Below, in pieces: positions 43,812 to 52,464 of a stretch of DNA of 64,000 nucleotides (its first letter is position 1; each line of letters starts with the position of its first letter). A program made the position numbers and the translations under genes. The notes beneath the pieces are model-generated. The model was not told where the DNA came from. It saw only the letters and a program-made list of their open reading frames with translations, and did no database searches. This stretch comes from an uncultured Alphaproteobacteria bacterium (lineage in GTDB: Bacteria; Pseudomonadota; Alphaproteobacteria; RF32; CAG-239), in the NCBI GenBank assembly GCA_944390915.1, contig CALXRS010000004.1:1-64000 (forward strand), read 5' to 3'.

Positions 43812-44504
43812 ATGAAACTGTTTATTTTAGGATGGGACAATGCGCTTGTCTCCGATGTTGTCAAAACAAAAATTCACCCGGCATACACGGCCGCGCTTTC
43901 GGCAACCGCACCGGTTTTTGCCAAACGTTGGACATTCAAAGACAGCGTTCGTATGCAGGGTCAACAAACCGCGTTGATATGGGAAAGTTTCGATTTGCTG
44001 CTGGGAAAGGAAAACGGCCGGCGGGCAAAAGAAATTTTTTATGAAACTTATCGAAGTTTTCCTGCTCCCGAACCGGTTAAAAATGCCGTTGAACTGTTGC
44101 GGCATTTTAAGAAAATCGGCGGCCATACGGTTGTCGTTTCCAACAAAAGTCGGGATCTTTTGGAGCAGGAAGCAAAGGCTTGCGGCATGAGCGATTTTGT
44201 TGATGAATTCATCGGTTCGTCGGCAGAGTTTTGCGGCAAAATGGAAAAAAGCATTGCCGACAATCGGTTTTACAGCCGGATTGCGCTGTTGCGCGAAGCC
44301 ATGAAAAGTTTTCCGAACGCCGAAGCCGCGTTGGTTGTTGCCTCTTCGGGCTATGCCCGCGCCGCCTATGCTTTGGGATTGCCGTATGAGGAAGCATCGC
44401 CGGCAATTTTTGACTGGCTTTTGACCAGAGAAAAAGCGCCCGAACCTTCCGTTTCCCATGCTAAAGACGGAGATTTTTACGATTTGTGGGACGACACCCT
44501 GTAG
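43812..44504 (+). CDS. HAD-superfamily-like protein with degenerate catalytic motifs
   Basis: A 230-residue Rossmann-type protein with HAD layout. The first strand ends LGWDNALVSD (residues 6-15), where a phosphatase has DxDGTL; the nucleophilic Asp is Gly here. Motif II is present (VVVSNKSRD). Motif IV, normally GDxxxD, reads VVASSGYARAAYALG without acidic residues. A helical cap lies between residues 20 and 90. It is therefore probably not a phosphatase of normal type; it may bind a ligand or protein. The ATG has no Shine-Dalgarno but a good promoter upstream. Confidence 0.65.
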   Translation: MKLFILGWDNALVSDVVKTKIHPAYTAALSATAPVFAKRWTFKDSVRMQGQQTALIWESFDLLLGKENGRRAKEIFYETYRSFPAPEPVKNAVELLRHFKKIGGHTVVVSNKSRDLLEQEAKACGMSDFVDEFIGSSAEFCGKMEKSIADNRFYSRIALLREAMKSFPNAEAALVVASSGYARAAYALGLPYEEASPAIFDWLLTREKAPEPSVSHAKDGDFYDLWDDTL

Positions 44505-44561
44505 TTTTCATCTCTGTCTGCCGAAAAAAACAGATCGATAAAAGATTGTTTTTGTAACCGG

Positions 44562-44590
44562 AAAACCACGCGCTCCGAGCGCGTGGTTTT
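44562..44590. terminator. Bidirectional terminator between the HAD-like and DUF805 genes
   Basis: Perfect 13-bp arms (AAAACCACGCGCT and AGCGCGTGGTTTT) around CCG. It serves the two convergent genes. Confidence 0.85.
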
Positions 44591-44612
44591 CGTTTGTTTG
44601 AGTTGCTTAAAA

Positions 44613-45068
44613 TTATTTGGCGGGAGCACCCCATTGGTTGTTTTTTTCTTCTCCCGGCATGGCAAACCAGATAAGCAAAGCCAACGCGCCGACAACCGGC
44701 ACAACGCCGATGAGAATCCAAAACCACGGTTGACCGAGATCATGGATGCGCCGCACGGAAAGCTCTATCATCGGCAACAGCATGGCAAGAGAAAAAACGA
44801 TACCGAGAAATCCGGCAAAGATGAGGTGGTCTAAAATGGTTATGACCAAACCGACCAGAAAAACAAACAAAGAAAAATACCAATATTGAGCGCGACTGCA
44901 ACGGTTGCCGAAATTGATGTCCGTGTACAGGTTTTTGATGAGGTTAACAAAATAGCGTTCAAAACCCTGTTTGTTTAAGACGGGTTTGATATGTTTTTCA
45001 AAACCTTTTTTGGAAAACAGGGGAACAATTTGTGTGAGTATGACGTTTTTGATATAATCGATGTTCAT
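44613..45068 (-). CDS. DUF805 family inner membrane protein
   Basis: A 151-residue protein with a polar N-terminal third (about 45 residues), then the DUF805 core: GNRCSRAQYWYFSLFVFLVG, three to four helices, RRIHDLGQPWFWI and a final helix ending WFAMPGEEKNNQWG. DUF805 proteins are inner membrane proteins of unknown function. The family is normally shorter at the N-terminus; here an extra helical segment precedes it. A terminator follows. Confidence 0.9.
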   Translation of the reverse strand: MNIDYIKNVILTQIVPLFSKKGFEKHIKPVLNKQGFERYFVNLIKNLYTDINFGNRCSRAQYWYFSLFVFLVGLVITILDHLIFAGFLGIVFSLAMLLPMIELSVRRIHDLGQPWFWILIGVVPVVGALALLIWFAMPGEEKNNQWGAPAK

Positions 45069-45160
45069 CGGAAAATCCTTTTATTTTGAAAGTTTGCACC
45101 AATAATAAAATGAACCGTAATCCTTAAATAATCCTTAAAAACCGGCGGTCGCCGCGAATT

Positions 45161-45610
45161 TTACTCTACCAGCCACTCTTCCGATCTGGCAAACAGATTT
45201 TTGCAGGCTTCAAGGGTGAAAGAGCAGTCAAACAAATAGTTGCCGAAGCTGTCGTGGTAGGTGGTAACGACGACAAGGCCGGCGTCAAACATGGGTTTTG
45301 AACCTTCGCACATGGCGGGCATCAGCTGTCGGCAGCCGAAATCCTGCAGGCCGGCAACGGTTGTTTGCCGTTCTTCTTCGTCCCAGTCGGCAGAGTTGGC
45401 TTCGACAATATAGGTATAATTGATGGTATTCTTGTTGCGTTTGATGTCTGCCCAGGTAATGCCGGAGGCAAAATCGGCCGGCAGGGAAGAGCGCATATCT
45501 TCCAGTTTGCTGTCGATTTCATCCATGCTCAGACGGGCGGGTTCTTTTTCCTGCGCATGACACGGAAAAACAAAAAAAACAGCCGCCAACATCATCACTA
45601 TATTTTTCAT
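45161..45610 (-). CDS. Exported protein of unknown function
   Basis: A 149-residue protein with a signal peptide (MKNIVMMLAAVFFVFPCHAQ, cleavage after HA or AQ). The mature part is alpha/beta, with INYTYIVEANSADWD, four Cys residues (GCRQLMPAMCEG; DCSFTLEACKN), likely two disulfides, and an acidic C-terminus. Function not recognised. The Tyr/Thr pattern resembles small periplasmic proteins of the YfiO-or inhibitor-like kind only loosely. Its stop is 92 bases upstream of DUF805, with no terminator seen between them. Confidence 0.65.
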   Translation of the reverse strand: MKNIVMMLAAVFFVFPCHAQEKEPARLSMDEIDSKLEDMRSSLPADFASGITWADIKRNKNTINYTYIVEANSADWDEEERQTTVAGLQDFGCRQLMPAMCEGSKPMFDAGLVVVTTYHDSFGNYLFDCSFTLEACKNLFARSEEWLVE

Positions 45611-45706
45611 ACGCGTGCCTCTTAATTATTTATAAATACAGATAGAGAATAACGCAAAAAAAATGCAAGTGCAATATTATCATGAATAAAAAAACAAACA
45701 ATAAAA

Positions 45707-45742
45707 AATCCCCCGGGCGCGGTTTGCGTGCGCAGGGGGGAT
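45707..45742 (-). terminator. Terminator after the DUF1566-like gene
   Basis: ATCCCCC and GGGGGAT arms with a G/C-rich loop; A-run on the plus-strand left gives the U-run on the minus strand. It lies 30 bases past the stop. Confidence 0.7.
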
Positions 45743-45770
45743 ATTTTCAAGAAAAATTTAACCGAAAAAA

Positions 45771-46232
45771 CTAACCGGGATAAAGCCCTTTGCGTTCGGG
45801 TTCGCCGCAGACGCAGATGGTGTGCGCCGTGCTGCAGTCGTCCAAGAGGGTGCTTTGCGAAACCAGAGTGTGAACGCTGGCGTCGGTGAAGTCTACCGCG
45901 TAGTTGAATACGGTCAGCCCTCTGCCGAGCAGAGAATCGGAAGACCATGGACAGAGGTTTCTGCTGATGGGTTCCTGACCGATGGCTTTGCGGATTTCGT
46001 TGATTTCGTCCAGATGGAACAGGATGAAAAACAACGTTTTGACCGAAGGCATGTTGCCGCCGTGTTCGCCTGCCCAGTTGTAGGCTTTGCGGTATATCTT
46101 CCTTTTCGGCGATACGTCCAGCAGAACTATGTCGTCATAAAGACAGATACCTCTTACGTCCTGGATGTTTTTCGGTACGGAGGAAACGATCGTTCCGTCG
46201 TTCAGCTTAAATTTTCCCAATGTGTTTTGCAT
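45771..46232 (-). CDS. Protein with a DUF1566/fimbrillin-like C-type domain pattern
   Basis: A 153-residue protein without signal peptide. The central pattern AYNWAGEHGGNMPSV, ILFHLDEINEIRKAIGQ, CPWSSDS and YAVDFTDASVH matches the order seen in DUF1566-like domains (W..A...GGRLPT..EL....IN.......YWSS). Such domains are frequent in Bacteroidota surface proteins. There is no Shine-Dalgarno sequence before the ATG (TTTTATTT leader). The gene could be a transferred fragment; role unknown. It stands alone, with a terminator after it. Confidence 0.5.
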   Translation of the reverse strand: MQNTLGKFKLNDGTIVSSVPKNIQDVRGICLYDDIVLLDVSPKRKIYRKAYNWAGEHGGNMPSVKTLFFILFHLDEINEIRKAIGQEPISRNLCPWSSDSLLGRGLTVFNYAVDFTDASVHTLVSQSTLLDDCSTAHTICVCGEPERKGLYPG

Positions 46233-46303
46233 AAATAAAAAGATTTTAATTTGTGAATAATATTTTTGTCTAAAATTAAATATAACTCATTAAAAAGGAA
46301 TAG

Positions 46304-46948
46304 TCAAGTATTGTTCGGCACGGCGGCAAAAAGCCCCGGCGCCGCCGTGAGTTCGCCGAGAAAGGGCAGGGTGCGTTCCGTCACATTGGCCGGATAATGG
46401 ACAAAGTCGCGCATGTCAAAGCGCCATTCCAACTGCAAAATCCGCGGGACGGGGAAAAGCCTGCCGAGATCGCCGGTCAGGCCGCGGCGGCCGGTGTAAT
46501 CCGGATGGTTGACAACCCATCGCAGGCGGTATTTTTCCGCCAGACTGCCGATGAGTTCAAGCTCAAAGGCAAAATCTTCTTTCGGCAAAACGCCGGTGCC
46601 GACGGCCAGTTCAAATTCGCGGCCGGCGTTCATGCCGTGGATGTCAAGAAAGGCATGATGCTCCAGCCCGCGGGCGATGATAAAATCGGTTATCGGGTTT
46701 TCTTTTTTGGTGAACCGACGGCGGGTGATGACGCTTAATCCGTTGGCGTCGGCGGCAAATTCGGTCAGCGCGCCGGTGTATATGTCCTGCAGTTTTTCCC
46801 GCCCGTCGCGGAATATGCGCACCGCGTGCGGGGCTGTCAAAATCAGCCGGCTGCCGCGGTCTTGGCGGAAAAACACGGCGCCGCTGCCTGCGCCGCGGTA
46901 GTTGTTTAAGGCGTATGGCTGTTCGTATTGCCGCAGTCGTTCAAGCAT
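46304..46948 (-). CDS. N-formylglutamate amidohydrolase-like protein
   Basis: A 214-residue protein. LILTAPHAVRIFRDG (zinc-site His), HHAFLDIHGMNAG (DxHG-type) and RWVVNHPDYTGRR follow the order of FGase-family metallohydrolases, but the acid residues of the usual SCPHGG and ERW boxes differ. It may hydrolyse an N-acyl amino acid; substrate uncertain. ATG at 46948 with AAGGAGAATAAA directly upstream is chosen over a longer frame beginning at 47011. Confidence 0.6.
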   Translation of the reverse strand: MLERLRQYEQPYALNNYRGAGSGAVFFRQDRGSRLILTAPHAVRIFRDGREKLQDIYTGALTEFAADANGLSVITRRRFTKKENPITDFIIARGLEHHAFLDIHGMNAGREFELAVGTGVLPKEDFAFELELIGSLAEKYRLRWVVNHPDYTGRRGLTGDLGRLFPVPRILQLEWRFDMRDFVHYPANVTERTLPFLGELTAAPGLFAAVPNNT

Positions 46949-46994
46949 TTTATTCTCCTTGCCGAAGGCTATTGTAAACCGTCGGCAGAAAAAA

Positions 46995-47024
46995 TTATCC
47001 CCGTTATTCACAGCCTGTGGATAA
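46995..47024. promoter_or_regulatory. Cluster of DnaA-box-like sites in front of dnaB
   Basis: TTATCCCCG (46995-47003, two changes), TTATTCACA (47004-47012, one change) and TGTGGATAA (47016-47024, exact inverted TTATCCACA) are packed within 30 bases. They lie 105 bases before the dnaB start and 46 before the minus-strand amidohydrolase start. Confidence 0.6.
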
Positions 47025-47129
47025 CTTTACGGGCGGCAAAAAGCGGGGGGCAAACGGAAGAATGTGATTGTCTTGAAGATAATTTCTGTTACAACAGAGC
47101 AACAGGAAAAACGACTATGGAGAAAATTG

Positions 47130-48596
47130 ATGCCGATGGAAAAAATCGATGCCGCTTCCCTGCCGCAAAACATTGAGGCGGAACAGGCTTTGCTCGGGGC
47201 GCTGCTGGCCAACAACAAAGCTTACGAACAGGTTTCCGACTTTTTGAAACCGGCTCATTTTGCCGACGCCGTCAACGCCAAAATTTATGAAGTGATTTCC
47301 CGCCTTGTTTCCCGCGGGCATGTGGCCGACACCATCACCTTAAAAAACTATTTTGAACAAGAAGGCGCCCTAAGCGACGTCGGCGGCTACAAGTATCTGG
47401 TTAAACTGGCGGAAAATTCTTCGCCGCTGACCAATCCCGAATATTATGCCCGCTACATCTATGACCAGTATCTGCGGCGCGAGCTGATAGCAACCGGTTT
47501 TGAAATTGTCAACAATGCCATGAAAGAAGATATCGACTCGTCGGCGACAAACCAGATCGAAGAGGCGGAAAAAAGACTTTACGATCTGGCGGACAAAGGC
47601 GACGGACAGCGCGGCTTTGTCGATTTTGCCGAAGCTTTGACGCAGTCGCTGACAACCATTGAAAAAGCCTATCAGCGCGAAGGCAAAATTTCCGGCATCT
47701 CCACCGGTCTCAACAATCTCGACAGGCGCACCGGCGGGTTGAACAATTCCGACCTGATTATTATTGCCGGACGTCCGGCCATGGGCAAAACGGCGCTGGC
47801 CACCAATATCGCCTATAACGTTGCCGACTGGATGTTCCGCGAGCGGGTGCTTGACGAAAAGTCGCGCGGCGTGGCGTTTTTTTCGCTGGAAATGTCCGCC
47901 GACCAGCTGGCCACCCGCGTATTGTCGAGCGCGGCCGGCATTTCGTCGCAGAAAATGCGCAACGGCGATATCGACAACGGCGAATTTGAACGCATCGCCG
48001 AGGTGGTGCGCTCGCTTGAAAAAATGCCGCTTTACATTGACGATACGCCGGGGCTGACCATCAGCGCAATCCGCAACCGTGCCCGCCGGCTGAAGCGCAG
48101 CAAAGGTTTGGGGCTGATTGTGATAGACTATATCCAGCTGATTACCGGTTCGGCCAACCGCGGCGAGGTTAACCGCGTGCAGGAACTTTCGGAAATTTCC
48201 CGCGGGCTGAAAATCATGGCCAAAGAACTGAACGTGCCGGTGATTGCGCTTTCCCAGCTCAACCGCGGGGTGGAAATGCGCGACGACAAGCGGCCGGTGA
48301 TGTCCGACTTGCGCGAATCCGGCTCCATCGAGCAGGATGCGGACATCGTGCTGTTTGTTTATCGCGAAAACTATTATATCCAAAACGAGGAGCCCAAGGA
48401 AACCGACAAAAACTATACGCCGGAAAAACACGACAAATGGGAACAGCGGATGCAGGCCACCCGTCACCGCGCGGATGTGATTATCGGCAAGCACCGTCAC
48501 GGACCGACGGGCACGGTCAAACTCGGCTGGCAGGGGGAATATGCCCTCTTTACCGATCCGATAGAAGACAACCAGCTGCCCGAACAGATAGGATAA
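47130..48596 (+). CDS. dnaB: Replicative DNA helicase DnaB
   Basis: A 488-residue hexameric helicase. The N-terminal helical domain binds primase (LPQNIEAEQALLGALL). The RecA-like C-terminal domain has Walker A AGRPAMGKTALAT, FFSLEMSADQLATR, IVIDYIQLI (Walker B) and the KHRHGPTGTV loop. It unwinds DNA at the replication fork. ATG 47130 has TATGGAGAAA upstream; the longer frame from 47064 is not supported. DnaA-box-like sites lie upstream. Confidence 0.95.
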   Translation: MPMEKIDAASLPQNIEAEQALLGALLANNKAYEQVSDFLKPAHFADAVNAKIYEVISRLVSRGHVADTITLKNYFEQEGALSDVGGYKYLVKLAENSSPLTNPEYYARYIYDQYLRRELIATGFEIVNNAMKEDIDSSATNQIEEAEKRLYDLADKGDGQRGFVDFAEALTQSLTTIEKAYQREGKISGISTGLNNLDRRTGGLNNSDLIIIAGRPAMGKTALATNIAYNVADWMFRERVLDEKSRGVAFFSLEMSADQLATRVLSSAAGISSQKMRNGDIDNGEFERIAEVVRSLEKMPLYIDDTPGLTISAIRNRARRLKRSKGLGLIVIDYIQLITGSANRGEVNRVQELSEISRGLKIMAKELNVPVIALSQLNRGVEMRDDKRPVMSDLRESGSIEQDADIVLFVYRENYYIQNEEPKETDKNYTPEKHDKWEQRMQATRHRADVIIGKHRHGPTGTVKLGWQGEYALFTDPIEDNQLPEQIG

Positions 48597-48600
48597 GCCG

Positions 48601-49110
48601 ATGACGACGGCAAAAAAACATTATGTTGTTACCATTGCCCGCCGCGATCCGGCGGCGGAAGCAAAAGAAACGGCGGAACCTTTTTTCTGGAAAAAGAAAA
48701 AACTGGAAGAAATGAACCCCACCGAATGGGAGCTTTTGTGCGACGGCTGCGGCAAATGCTGTCTGAACAAGCTGGATATTGACGGCAAAATCTGTTTTAC
48801 CTGCGTGCGCTGCCGCTTTCTTGACGCCAAAAGCTGCCTTTGCCGAATCTATGAAAACCGTTTTGCCAAAGTGCCCGACTGTCGGTTGGTGGACTTGCGC
48901 GCCGTGCGTGAAAAGCCCCGCTTTTTGCCGAAAACCTGCGCCTATTGGCTGTTGGACAACGGTTACGATCTGCCCTCCTGGCATCCGCTGGTCAGCGGCG
49001 ACAGAGAAAGCGTGCACCGAGCCGGGCAATCTCTCCGCGGCCGACTGATTATCTCCGAATCGGAGGTGAAACACTATGAAGATTACATTGTTGACTGGCA
49101 AGACGTTTGA
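48601..49110 (+). CDS. YcgN/UPF0260 cysteine-cluster protein
   Basis: A 169-residue protein of the YcgN family: WELLCDGCGKCCLNKL, CFTCVRCRFLDAKSCLCRIYENR and PKTCAYWLL hold the conserved Cys set thought to bind iron or zinc. The function of the family is not established. It starts four bases after dnaB and overlaps the next gene by 35 bases, so the three are one unit. Confidence 0.93.
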   Translation: MTTAKKHYVVTIARRDPAAEAKETAEPFFWKKKKLEEMNPTEWELLCDGCGKCCLNKLDIDGKICFTCVRCRFLDAKSCLCRIYENRFAKVPDCRLVDLRAVREKPRFLPKTCAYWLLDNGYDLPSWHPLVSGDRESVHRAGQSLRGRLIISESEVKHYEDYIVDWQDV

Positions 49111-49786
49111 GGTGGAAAACGGTACGGATTTACCGATAAAAGCCGTCTGCACGTCCCGTTGCCGCCGGCTCAGCCTGCGTATTGATCAAAAGGAACGGCG
49201 GGCGGTGCTCAATATGCCGCCGCGCTGTTCGGTTGCCCGCGCGCTGCAGTTTGTTGCCAAAAACCGCGCCTGGGTGGAGGCGCATTTGCTGGTGTTGCCC
49301 GAACGGCGTCGCTTTGCCGCCGGCGACGAGATTCTTTTGTTCGGCGAAAAATTTGTCATCCGCCATTGTCCGGCGTTGAAAAGCGGCGTTGTTGCCGCAG
49401 ACGGAGAGCTCAAAGTTTCCGGCGAAGAGGCGTTTTTGTCTCGGCGGGTGCGCGATTTTATCCGCCGACTGGCCGCAAAAAAACTGGCCGAGATGACCCG
49501 GGCGAAAGCGGAAATGCTGGGGCGCAAAGCGGGGCGGATAACCATCAAAGACACCAAATCGCGCTGGGGCAGCTGCTCAACCCTGAACAACATAAATTAT
49601 AACTGGCGGATTGCTTTGGCGCCGGCCATGGCCATCGATTATCTGGTTGCCCACGAAACGGCGCATCTTGTACATCGCGATCATTCGCCGGCTTTCTGGA
49701 ATTGCGTCGGCAAACTCAGTCCCTTTGCCGAAGAAGGGCGCGCCTGGCTGAAAAAAAACGGCGCCCTGCTCTATGCCTATGAGTAA
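49076..49786 (+). CDS. YgjP/SprT-like zinc metalloprotein
   Basis: A 236-residue protein of the YgjP (DUF45) family. Signature residues KSRWGSCS, YNWRIALAPAMAIDYLVAHETAHLVH (the zinc HETAH, about residues 196-200) and SPAFWNCVGKL are present. N-terminal half has the RRLSLRID fold. It is a presumed zinc peptidase; substrate unknown. Overlaps the YcgN gene by 35 bases. Confidence 0.9.
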   Translation: MKITLLTGKTFEVENGTDLPIKAVCTSRCRRLSLRIDQKERRAVLNMPPRCSVARALQFVAKNRAWVEAHLLVLPERRRFAAGDEILLFGEKFVIRHCPALKSGVVAADGELKVSGEEAFLSRRVRDFIRRLAAKKLAEMTRAKAEMLGRKAGRITIKDTKSRWGSCSTLNNINYNWRIALAPAMAIDYLVAHETAHLVHRDHSPAFWNCVGKLSPFAEEGRAWLKKNGALLYAYE

Positions 49787-49861
49787 TCTGCTTGATTTAT
49801 CAAAAATAAAAAACTATATTGTTAAACAGATGTCATCTGATTTTATTGTAAGGAGAAATTT

Positions 49862-50599
49862 ATGTTTGAAAACAAGCCTGAACTGGCAAAAAACTATACC
49901 GACGTCGGCATTGAGAGAACCAATGTGGACGATGGTCTGCGCGCTTATCTGGTCAGCGTGTACAACCATATGGCCGGCGCGCTGGCAGTGACTGCGGCGG
50001 CCGCGTTTCTGGTGGCCAACACCTCGCTCATTACCCTGATGTTCAACCCTCAGACAGGCGGTATGTCGGTTTTGGGATGGTTGTTTTTGTTGTCGCCGCT
50101 GATTGTTATTTTCGGTTTCAACTGGGTGCTTGCCCGCGGCAGCCTGGCGCAGGTACGCGGCGTGTTTTGGCTCTATTCGGCGTTGATGGGGTTTTCGCTG
50201 GCGCCGATTTTCCTGGTTTATACGCAGGCCAGCATGGTGCGCGTGTTCCTGATTACGGCGGCCATGTTCGGCGCTATGAGCATCTACGGCACGGTCACCA
50301 AGCGTGATCTGACGTCGATGGGTTCGTTCCTGATTATGGGATTGTGGGGCGTGATTATCGCCAGTCTGGTTAACCTGTTTATGCAGAGCCCGGCTCTTTA
50401 TTATGCGCTGTCGTTTGTGTCGGTGATTATCTTTACCGGTCTGACGGCTTACGATACCCAGAAAATCCGCCGGATTTACATGTCCGCCGACACCGAGGAT
50501 TCGATGACCCGCAAGGTGTTGATGGGGGCGCTCGAGCTTTATCTGGACTTTATCAACCTGTTTTTGGCACTGCTGCGCCTGATGGGCGATCGCAAATAA
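49862..50599 (+). CDS. Bax inhibitor-1/YccA family membrane protein
   Basis: A 245-residue protein with seven helices, YNHMAGALAVTAAAAFLV at the first, GTVTKRDLTSMGSFLIMG in the middle and AYDTQKIRRIYM followed by GALELYLDFINLFLALLRL, the BI-1 signature. YccA interacts with the FtsH protease in Escherichia coli and BI-1 homologues leak protons or calcium. SD AAGGAG is strong. A terminator follows. Confidence 0.94.
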   Translation: MFENKPELAKNYTDVGIERTNVDDGLRAYLVSVYNHMAGALAVTAAAAFLVANTSLITLMFNPQTGGMSVLGWLFLLSPLIVIFGFNWVLARGSLAQVRGVFWLYSALMGFSLAPIFLVYTQASMVRVFLITAAMFGAMSIYGTVTKRDLTSMGSFLIMGLWGVIIASLVNLFMQSPALYYALSFVSVIIFTGLTAYDTQKIRRIYMSADTEDSMTRKVLMGALELYLDFINLFLALLRLMGDRK

Positions 50600-50636
50600 G
50601 AGCTTCGTTCTCTTTTATAAAGACGCATTTCGTTTT

Positions 50637-50670
50637 CCTGCCCGCTTGAAAAAAACGCGGGCGGGAAAAT
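50637..50670 (+). terminator. Terminator after the BI-1 gene
   Basis: CCTGCCCGC and GCGGGCGGG pair over 9 positions (one G-U) around an A-rich loop, followed by AAAATTTTTG. Confidence 0.7.
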
Positions 50671-50682
50671 TTTTGTTTCTTC

Positions 50683-50712
50683 CTTGCAAAAGGCTTGCGT
50701 TTTGGCTATAAA
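50683..50712 (+). promoter_or_regulatory. Promoter of dnaJ, sigma-70 overlapping RpoH-like
   Basis: TTGCAA (50684-50689), 17 bases, TATAAA (50707-50712) fits sigma-70. The same stretch reads CTTG (50683-50686), 18 bases, GCTATAA, which fits the alphaproteobacterial RpoH consensus at 5 of 7 -10 positions. Transcription would start near 50719. Confidence 0.5.
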
Positions 50713-50767
50713 CGCCTTAAATATCCAAGCAAAAGAAACGGCTAATCAAAAAGAAAGCATAACGGTT

Positions 50768-51898
50768 ATGAGCAAACAGGACTTTTATGAAACACTGGAA
50801 GTGTCCAAAGGGGCGACGGTTGAAGAAATCAAAAAATCGTACCGCAGGCTGGCGATGAAGTATCATCCCGACCATAACCAGGGCAATGCGGAAGCCGAGG
50901 CCAAATTCAAAGCCATTAACGAGGCCTACGAAGTTTTGAAAGACGAACAGAAACGCGCGGCCTATGACCGTTACGGCCATGCGGCGTTTGAACAGGGCGC
51001 CGGCGGCGGCAACCCGTTTGATTTTGGTTTCGGCGGCGGTTTCGGCGATATTTTTTCCGAGGTTTTTTCCGATATTATGGGCGGCGGTCGCAGGAGCAGC
51101 GCGGCTTCGGCCGGACGCCACGGCGAAGATTTGCGCTACGATCTGTCCGTTTCGCTTGAAGAGGCCTATCACGGACTGGAAAAAGAAATCTCTTTTCCGA
51201 CGGAAAAAGTTTGCGACAAATGCAACGGGTTCGGTACCAAAGACGGCAAAGAGCCGCCGGTTTGCCCGACCTGCCGCGGCAGCGGGCGGGTTCATCGCCA
51301 GCATGGTTTTATGATTATGGAAACGGTTTGTCCGGACTGCGGCGGACGCGGGCGAAAAGTTAAAGACGCCTGTCCGGAGTGCGGCGGCAAAGGCACCGTT
51401 CCTTTTACCAAAGAACTGAAAATAAAAATTCCCGCCGGCATAGAGGACGGCACACGGATAAGGCTTGCCGGCGAAGGCATGCCCGGCGTGGGCGGCGGCG
51501 CAAACGGTGATTTGTACATTTTTGTGAATGTTGGCGAGCATAAGCTCTACAGCCGCGAAGGCGCCGATTTGTTCGTGCAGATACCGGTGTCGATGGCCTG
51601 TGCGGCGTTGGGCGGCAAAGTTGAGATTCCCGCCATTGACGGCCACAAGATAGAGGTTAAGGTAGCGGCCGGAACGCAAAGCGGCGCCCGGTTGAAAATC
51701 AAAGGCGAGGGTATGCCGAAGATTCGTTCGGTGGATAAGGGCGACCTGTGGATTGAGTTCAAAGTGGAAACGCCCGTCAACCTGAACGCCAGACAAAAAG
51801 AGCTGCTGGAAGAGTTTCGCGCTCTGAGCGGCGACGACAGCTGCCAGCCGGCGGAAAAAAGTTTTTTTGAAAAAATAAAAGATTTGTTTGCCGCTTAA
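50768..51898 (+). CDS. dnaJ: Chaperone DnaJ (Hsp40)
   Basis: A 376-residue protein: J domain (residues 1-70, YHPDHNQG with HPD), Gly/Phe-rich linker (GGGNPFDFGFGGGFG), zinc fingers CDKCNGFG, CPTCRGSG, CPDCGGRG, CPECGGKG, and substrate-binding beta domains. It delivers clients to DnaK. Start at 50768 has weak SD (AAAGAAAGC); a longer frame from 50684 reads into the promoter. dnaK is absent from the window. Confidence 0.96.
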   Translation: MSKQDFYETLEVSKGATVEEIKKSYRRLAMKYHPDHNQGNAEAEAKFKAINEAYEVLKDEQKRAAYDRYGHAAFEQGAGGGNPFDFGFGGGFGDIFSEVFSDIMGGGRRSSAASAGRHGEDLRYDLSVSLEEAYHGLEKEISFPTEKVCDKCNGFGTKDGKEPPVCPTCRGSGRVHRQHGFMIMETVCPDCGGRGRKVKDACPECGGKGTVPFTKELKIKIPAGIEDGTRIRLAGEGMPGVGGGANGDLYIFVNVGEHKLYSREGADLFVQIPVSMACAALGGKVEIPAIDGHKIEVKVAAGTQSGARLKIKGEGMPKIRSVDKGDLWIEFKVETPVNLNARQKELLEEFRALSGDDSCQPAEKSFFEKIKDLFAA

Positions 51899-51979
51899 AC
51901 AAAAAATATTTGCTTTTTGTCCAAAATAGGTTATAATTTCTTTCGTGAAAACTGATTATTAATTTAATACATTGTGTTT

Positions 51980-52432
51980 ATGAAAGAAGTAAAAATCATT
52001 CTTCCCGAATTGTTGGAAAAATTGGAACATATGGATTTTTCCGTATGCCCGAGCGAAGATTTGCTGAAGTTTGCGGCCAAAACCAAAGCCATCTGCCGAA
52101 TCTTGTCTTCGGAAGTTGTGCCGACCTCGCCTCTGTCTGCCGTTTTGAACGGTCTGCGCCACAGTTTGCAACGCATGGAGGCGGAACTTCAGCGCCGCAA
52201 CATTTGTCTTGTGGAGATAGATGACTTTATCGATCTGATAAGGGAAAACAAAGAAGCCATGGCGGAGATGCTGAAAAGCTATCCTTTTGCCGAACTGTTG
52301 CATCTTTCTTCCGAATTGGAACGCAAAACCGCGGCAGAGAACGGCGAAAACTCTTCCTGGGCGGTGTTGCTGGACTTGGTTGACAGTGAAATCTGCCGCC
52401 GCAGCAGGCCTAAGTCGGGTGTTATGTCCTAA
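51980..52432 (+). CDS. Small helical protein of unknown function, paralog A
   Basis: A 150-residue all-helical protein, MKEVKIILPELLEKLEHMDF..., with no signal peptide. Aligns by eye with the next gene: L-E-x-D/N-F near the start, an LxxLA helix, then a conserved end (LLDLVDSEICRRS...GVMS versus MLSFVNEEIHRRT...GMCS). Function unknown. No Shine-Dalgarno precedes the ATG (TACATTGTGTTT leader), although a T-rich upstream stretch (CAAAATAGGTTATAATTTC) holds a TATAAT. An in-frame GTG at 51974 is the alternative start. Confidence 0.7.
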   Translation: MKEVKIILPELLEKLEHMDFSVCPSEDLLKFAAKTKAICRILSSEVVPTSPLSAVLNGLRHSLQRMEAELQRRNICLVEIDDFIDLIRENKEAMAEMLKSYPFAELLHLSSELERKTAAENGENSSWAVLLDLVDSEICRRSRPKSGVMS

Positions 52433-52464
52433 CTTAATTTATTAACCAATTAATTATTTAATTT

